From the NCBI GenBank assembly GCA_029844215.1, contig CM056728.1, positions 82,831,676 to 82,895,675 on the forward strand: a stretch of DNA of 64,000 bases. Reading direction: 5' to 3'. Made by a program: the position numbers and the translations under genes. Each line of letters starts with the position of its first letter. Within the stretch, counting starts at the first letter, position 1. The notes under the pieces are model-generated. The model saw nothing but the letters and a program-made list of their open reading frames with translations. It was not told the origin of the DNA and made no database searches. Source of the stretch: Przewalskia tangutica (taxonomy: Eukaryota > Streptophyta > Magnoliopsida > Solanales > Solanaceae). This document shows, piece by piece, positions 58,110 to 64,000 of this stretch.

Positions 58110-59547
58110 CCCCCCTTAGTGATGAACTTATTCATCCACTCCTCACTTTGTCTAAGCCTTGAAAACTCTCCCTCCCCTCTTGAGTGTTTTCGTCCAAAGC
58201 CTTCCCCTCCCCTTGAGTGGCCGAGAGCTTCCCCTTGAGGTGATAGCATGGTACCCCCTAGCCTAGTTGTTTCGTATAATACCCTCCTCGTGGTATTGAA
58301 ATACTTCTCCAAGTATTGTTGTAATGCCCAAAATACCTTAGCCTTTACCTTATAGTTTTCCAAAAGTTACCTCTATACGTAGAGTCTAAAATACTACCTT
58401 TGTCCTTTTAAGTCTCAAACCGAAACCCTAAGGAAATCTTCATAGTTGGTCAAGATGTAAGTAGAAGTTGGTTAGAACTTCTAAGGGTTGTTGGAGCGGA
58501 TTGGAGCGCACTGAGTAGAGCTAAACCTTGCTCAGATCGACTTTTATCTCGGATAATTTTGGGCTTGTCGAGGTAAATATTCTTGTCCTCTTATTGTAAT
58601 TGGAGATTACATGTTGTAGGATTATATAGTGAAGTATACTATATATAGAATCGAACATCGCCATGCAATGTCTTTTGACTTAAGCCCAATTTAAAGAAGA
58701 GAATCGAATCAGAATTACATAGATCAGACATGAGTCTTGTGTAGCATTGCTGTTGTAGAATTGTACACGCCCGTTAGACGCAAACCTCGTTGGCTTGGTA
58801 GCCGCCTCGATAGAGGAGAGTTTTACGCCGTCATGTGCGGGAGCGCCGAATTTTCTATAGAATATGGAACCGCATTTAGAAGTTAATAGACGCCAGGCCT
58901 TATAGGTGAGGCATCGCGAGTAGCGTATTCTACTTGAAGAGTGGAAACGCCAGCCGTGTTACAAGATCGTGGAGCGTTTGCTTATTGTCGATACTCGTCG
59001 CGAGGTATGTGAACCTCTTCCTATCCTTCGAGCATGATGTTTTGTAAACTATGTAGTACGGTAGACGATACGTGTGCTAAATGAGTTGGTTGGTTTAAAA
59101 CATAGGGTGTTATAATAGCTTTATGTGAAGTTAGTTATAACGACCTTATGTAAAGAATGGTTTATTGAATGTAAAAGTTAAGAGACTTGATCTTGAAAGA
59201 TAAGAGACTTAACTTGTTTTACTTCGTAATTAACTTTTTGTTAAAAGTGTTGTGAAATCTCATTCATGAGTAATGAGTACTTGGTTTTAAAAAAGAGTTA
59301 ATGTACGTAGTACTTTAGGTTAAAACCTGCACTTTGATACAAAATGGAAGTACCTTGAGTCAGGTATAATCGCCTATGCTTGTTGTTGTGTAACTCGCCT
59401 ATGCTTGTTGTAATAGCCTTGTTGTGCAAATGTTGATATCGTGACTTCGCGAGAAAGAGTAGATCTTTTATAAAAGTCTGTAAGTATGGTAATTTGCTTG
59501 AGCTTGTTTGTGATAGCCTGGTTGTGTGGTATATTGTTGTTGGTGTC

Positions 59548-59810
59548 ACATGGACATGTCTACACCGAGGTAGAATTCCGGGGTACGTGGCTACGCGCAG
59601 GTTGATTACCCGATATATTGTTATTGTGGTTACATGGACATGTCTACATCGAGGTAGACTCGGCATGTGGTTACGCGGCGTTGATCACCCAAGATATTGT
59701 TGTTGATGTTACATGGACGTTCTACACCGGCGCGTAATTCCGCATGCGCCACGGGCATTGTTATTATTGCATCATGGGCACGCCTACACCGATGAAGAAT
59801 TCGGCACGCG
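59548..59810 (+). repeat. Tandem array in LTR J
   Basis: About four units of ACATGGACATGTCTACACCG, AGGTAGAATTCCGGGGTACG and TGGCTACGCG, with many small gaps. It matches the arrays of A (22740-23010 and 28318-28600). Confidence 0.8.
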
Positions 59811-60397
59811 CCGCGATGCGAACACGATTGATGTTGTGGGCGTGAGACCCATAGTTATATTTGAGTGATGACTTGAGGCGTGAGTCCCCGACTTGACATG
59901 ATCGCTTATGTTGTGAATCGTAGTTTTGTTATCATACATGTCTCTGCTTTTATATAGATCATATGATTTCATTTACGATTTTTACGAGCCACATACTTGG
60001 TACTGTTAGATCGACCTTCGTGGCCGCGTTCATGCCGCAGTAGGTACATCGGCCGTGGATCCCCGCCTTAGGATCACAGCGTATTGGGAAGCTCCGCTTT
60101 CTGAGGCTTATCTTTTGGCATGTGTTCTCGAGTTGTAGGTTCTGTACATCTGTGGTATGGCGGGGCCCCGTCCGCCATAGTCATTGTAAATCTTAGAGGT
60201 CTGTAATCTGCAAGTGTGGTTGTAAAAGGATTAAACTGCTCGGGTTTTATGTATATACAAGGCAACTGCTTTGGTTGCTGCTTAGTTATTATATCTCTTG
60301 TTTCATGACTCATGTTTTATTTTCCACGTTTTCTCTCGATGTTGTATCACTAGGGTGCTCGGTAAGGCACTACCACGCCCGACCGGGTGTGACATAG

Positions 60398-60410
60398 TGG
60401 TATCGTGAGC
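60398..60410 (+). promoter_or_regulatory. Primer binding site of J
   Basis: TGGTATCGTGAGC, the initiator Met site with a small change in the middle, three bases after the LTR. Confidence 0.75.
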
Positions 60411-60600
60411 GATTAGTCCTCGGAAAGTGTCTACGCATCGTGTCTAGTAGAGTCTTGATTATCGGTGTGTTGTGCACCACATCTATAATCAGGAGGCTAT
60501 AGGACATTTAGGATTGGTTTCCATTCCTCTCATTCTGAGATCGTGCCTTAGAGCTGTGTTGTAAGTTGGACCCCTCTGACGTATTTCATTTTTACCAGTT

Positions 60601-61810
60601 ATGCCTCCGCGCAAGGCAACCCTGGCCCAGAAAGGCAAGGCAGCCGAGGGAGCTGCTAGTGGGATACAGAGGAGTACGAGGCGCAGCCCGCCAAGACTGA
60701 GATTGTGCTTCAGACGGCGAGTTTTGTGACGCCGCCAAATTTCAAAGAGCTTAGAGCCGCAGCAGGGTCGCCGAGACCACAGCACTGAGCCTCCACCCCA
60801 CACCGGGCGCAGGAGATGGGTTACGCGAGATGACCGGGCTTGGCCGCCGTGGTCGCGGGCCGATATGAGATAGGCCGATGCAGCAGCCTGGGCCCGAAGA
60901 CCATGGTTCACCCCGAGCGTATAGTTTGAGGCTACGACTTTCTCGAGTCAGTAGCCCGCCGTTGTTCTATGGATCGAGTGAGGATGACCTCGTGAGTTTA
61001 TCCGACAACACGGATCATGAGAGTGATCGAGTCTCGCAGGCGTAATCGCGGTATTGGTTCGCATCACCGCGTGATACCGCAGCTTGACCGTTTGATTCAC
61101 GGAGCCGCCCGAGAAGAGCACGCGCTTCACCATTTGGGACGAGTTCTCGCGGCTTTTCTTGCACATTTCGTGCCCCCACGCATGAGAGGGCTCGGCCGCA
61201 TTTTTGACGCTGAGGCGTGATCGCGACTGCCAGAGAGTACAATGTGGAGTTCGACTCATTAGCTCGGTATGTTCCTACCAGAGTAGCCGATATGGAGGAT
61301 AGAGTGCACCGCTATGTCACCGCTAGATGATTACTTGACAGAGGCTTGTTCGTGTAGCTCTTCACCGCATGGACATTGCCCGCACGCAGCTCATGACCGA
61401 CGCGAGGCACGGAGAGGTCGACGGATTGACCAGGATCAGCAAAAGAGGGCCAGAACAGCAGGGTCCTTTAGTGACTTTCGAGGCGGACAGCCTCAGCAGC
61501 ATGCTAGTTTTGTACCTCCGCCAGTGCAGAGTGGTCCTCCACAACCTTCGAGCATCCAGAGTATTCGGAGCAGTCGTGGCTCCAAGGTTCGTGTTTCAGG
61601 AAGTAAGGGTGTTGGCGATGCGGTCACCCCTACCTCTGTGGTCGATGGTAGACCGCATTTCGGGAGTGTCGTGGTGCCAAGGAGCTTGTTACTTTGCGGC
61701 TAGCGGCCATTTTGCGAGTAACCGTCCGGAGGGTGGCACGGATGTTACGACTCACCTTCGTGATCGCTATCGTTCATCACCTTCACTACCGCATGCGCAG
61801 GCGTGACCGT
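60601..61810 (+). pseudogene. Element J: gag, frameshifted many times
   Basis: Starts at ATG 60601 with MPPRKATLAQKGKAAEGAAS, nearly the same as I, and soon shifts. The capsid DNA can be followed through AREEHAL, FLAHF, VEFDSL and VHRY-coding stretches (60960-61330) in changing frames. The PLVTFEADS stretch near 61455-61490 matches B's GPLVTFGGG region. The zinc-knuckle part near 61680-61720 is almost unrecognisable. No pol follows. As in A, most shifts are one- or two-base losses in GC-rich words. Confidence 0.75.
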
Positions 61811-62556
61811 GATTAGAAAGCGGTAGGGACAGGTATATCCGTAACCCTCTAGAGTTTTGGTATGCTTGTTATTATGATCTTGTTATCGCGAGCTATGCGG
61901 ATAGCGTTGTGTTAATTGTAAGTTAGAAAACATGGTAGTGTGAACCTTAGACTATTTCACGATCGAGACCTTAGAGGTAAGGTCGCCTTGAGTAAAAGAT
62001 TTATTTCATGTTTGATCTTTATCAGAGTGCGTAGTATACGTGGGAGAGATTTGTGTGATAAGTCCACGGGTAGTGTGAGATGGAAGTGGTAGCTTTCACG
62101 ACTTGATTAGGTAAGATTGTTCCGCTTCGGCGAGCAAGTATCGCGATTGTGGTCGGGTTTATTGCCGCCGCGGTCGACCCGCAACCCGGTTTAGCGGGCC
62201 GCTCGGGTGGTCCCGCCAGTGGTAGGTCACGAGGGTGCTAGGCCCCGCTTTGGTTCACCATCGATGAGTTCGTGAATATGTTCGACGAGCGGTTCGCGGC
62301 CGGAATGGCCTTAAAGAAGATCGAGGTTAGTAAGATGACCAAGCTCGAGGTAGTGACTCACGCTTTGAGAATCAAGCAATGATCAAGTATGGCACGCCCC
62401 GAGTGACACGAGAACCTCGCGCCAAAGTGACAAAAGTGGTATCGCACGACGATTAAGGAAGGAAGTGAACGTGTGTTTTTCGCGCTGCCGGCGTTGGCAA
62501 CTTGTTAGAGGAACTTCATCGATATCCGCTTGAGAAGGAACATTCGACGAATGTTT
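61811..62556 (+). other. Element J: non-pol internal tail
   Basis: Begins with ACAGGTATATCCGTAACCCT, as at the same point in B, and holds the shared block IDEFVNMFDERF...KIEVSKMTK (62264-62345). GAACATTCGACGAATG lies before the purine tract. No pol motif in any frame. Confidence 0.6.
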
Positions 62557-62570
62557 CGGGCGAGGGAGAA
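62557..62570 (+). promoter_or_regulatory. Polypurine tract of J
   Basis: GGGCGAGGGAGAA, directly before the 3' LTR and broken by C and T compared with the clean tract of E. Confidence 0.65.
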
Positions 62571-64000
62571 TGTTATACCCCGTAGTTGCAGTATGTATGT
62601 GAGGACGCACGCACGTGAGTACGCAATTTTGAAAAGAAAGAAAGATGCGAGTTTCGACTTAAAAGTTTCCGATTTTGGATATTTTCTAAGACGAAATATT
62701 CTGGCGAATCGGGGCGACACGTGTCACCCCATGTGGCACCCTTTGGCTGAAATATTTATTGTGCACAACACCCGATTAGAGTCGTTTTTGACTAAACGCT
62801 TTACTAAGCATACGGCGGAAAATTCCGCTATGTCATTTAGTATTTTTGCGGATTTTTCCGAGAGACTAATGTTTTGGACCAACGAGAGGCAACACTTGGC
62901 ACCCTCTCGTTGGTGGACTTGAGGCGGACTTAGGCCGAATGGACGGGCAAGTTGTGGTAGATATTTGTGTAGATATTTGAGGGATTTGTGGAGTAGGGTT
63001 AGGTGCACTGGCTTGATCTTCGCCTTACACTTGCCTTGCACATGGCTTAATCTCGCCATTGGTTGGCTTTTGGTTTTCCTATAAATACCCCCTTAGTGAT
63101 GAACTTATTCGTCCACTCCTCACTTTGTCTAAGCCTTGAAAACTCTCCCTCCCCTCTTGAGTGTTCTCGTCCAAAGCCTTCCCTCCCCTTCAGTGGCCTC
63201 AGGCCGAGCTTCCCCTTGAGGTGCTAGCCGGGTACCCCCCCTAGCCTAGTTGTTTTCGTATAATACCCCTCCCTTGTGGTATTGAAATACTTCTCCAAGT
63301 ATTGTTGTAATGCCCAAAATACCTTAGCCTTTACCTTATAGTTTTCCAAAAGTTACCTCTATACGTAGAGCCCGGAAATACTACCTTTTGTCCTTTTAAG
63401 TCTCAAACCGAAACCCTAAGGAAATCTTCATAGTTGGTTGAAGTATGTAAGTAGAAGTTGGTTAGAACTTCTAAGGGTTGTTTGGAGCGGATTGAGCGCA
63501 CGAGTAGAGCTAAACCTTGCTCAGGATCGACTTTTATCTCGGATAATTTTGGGCTTGTCGAGGTAAATATTCTTGTCCCCTTATTGTAATTGGAGATTAC
63601 ATGTTGTAGGATTATATAGTTGAAGTATACTATATATAGAACTGAACATAGCTCATGCAATGTCTTTTGACTTAAGCTCAATTTAAAGAAGAGAATCGAA
63701 CTGTAATTACATGGAACGTATTACAGGAGTCTTGTGTAGCATTGCTGTGTTTTAGAATTGTACACGCCCGTTAGACGTGCAAACCCCGTTGGCTTGGTAG
63801 CCGCCGATAGAGGAGGAGTTTTACTGTCATGGGGAGAGTCCGCCAATTTTCTATAATACGGAACCGCATTTAGAAGTTAATGACGCCGTGGCCTTATAGC
63901 GTGGCATCGCGAGTAGCGTATTCTACTTGAAGAGTGGAAACGGCCAGCCGTGTTCAAGATCGCGGAGCGTTTTGCTTATTGTCGATACTCGTCGCGAGGT
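62571..64000 (+). mobile_element. Element J: 3' LTR (partial)
   Basis: TGTTATACCCCGTAGTTGCAG onward, aligned to 57570-58990; the window ends inside it. TATA box at 63080-63087. Differences from the 5' LTR are mostly one- to three-base gaps in words with C and G, for example GGGGGGCGACACG against GGGGCGACACG. Confidence 0.93.

Larger units (their letters stand above)
57570..60394 (+). mobile_element. Element J: 5' LTR, inserted near the pol end of I
   Basis: TGTTATACCCCGTAGTTGCAGG...GGGTGTGACA, 2825 bases. TGAGT (57565-57569) is the likely target duplication. TATAAATA is at 58102-58109. Compared with A it lacks about 430 bases between the GAGTACTTGGTTTTA block (59275) and ACGTAGTACTT (59304). 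A tandem array lies at 59548-59810. Confidence 0.92.

Overview
This window is intergenic heterochromatin from a plant, most likely a eudicot; the family is not certain, and Solanaceae is only a guess from the overall look of the repeats. I find no host gene, tRNA, rRNA, CRISPR array or bacterial feature. Every stretch I can assign belongs to a transposable element, and nearly all coding regions are broken.

The backbone is one old Ty1/copia retrotransposon, C, on the minus strand, visible from its 5' LTR (44923-45413) to the catalytic box of its reverse transcriptase (8287-8457). It has been split again and again by later insertions. I dated these relative to one another by finding 5-bp target duplications and checking that the copia reading frame resumes across each insertion. 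Left to right: (1) E, a gag-only Ty3/gypsy element on +, in the copia RT, with another LTR (F, 1-2123, -) in its 5' LTR. (2) D, a solo LTR (8458-11727, -), also in RT. (3) B, a gag-only element (13997-37027, -), between the copia gag zinc knuckle and protease. B's 3' LTR itself carries solo LTR K (14580-18510, -) and complete gag-only element A (20172-29184, +). (4) L, a short solo LTR-like element (39729-44713), in the copia leader, which in turn holds a 3.6-kb hAT DNA transposon (41060-44662). (5) G, a gypsy LTR (from 45414, +), in the copia 5' LTR. G is split by solo LTR H (46512-49871) and by I (from 49899). I is a full gypsy chromovirus with gag, protease, RT, RNase H, integrase and a chromodomain-like tail. 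I is entered by J (from 57570), another gag-only element running off the right edge.

The gypsy elements look like one Tekay/Del-like group: long LTRs (about 2.7-3.9 kb), ends TGTTAyACCCC...GTGACA, an initiator-Met tRNA primer site, and a polypurine tract preceded by GAACATTCG..CGAATGTT. A, B, E and J keep gag but no pol, so they resemble non-autonomous gag-only derivatives that would need pol from a relative such as I.

Most worth a second look: a hairpin at the LTR 3' end that keeps pairing while its sequence changes; arrays of CCGCGG-centred palindromes in unrelated elements; stop codons in C and the hAT that all fit C-to-T decay; a tripled LTR/primer-site junction in B; and an age paradox, where the LTRs of A are full of small indels at GC-rich places although A must be younger than B, whose LTRs are nearly identical. 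The last may be uncorrected sequencing error.
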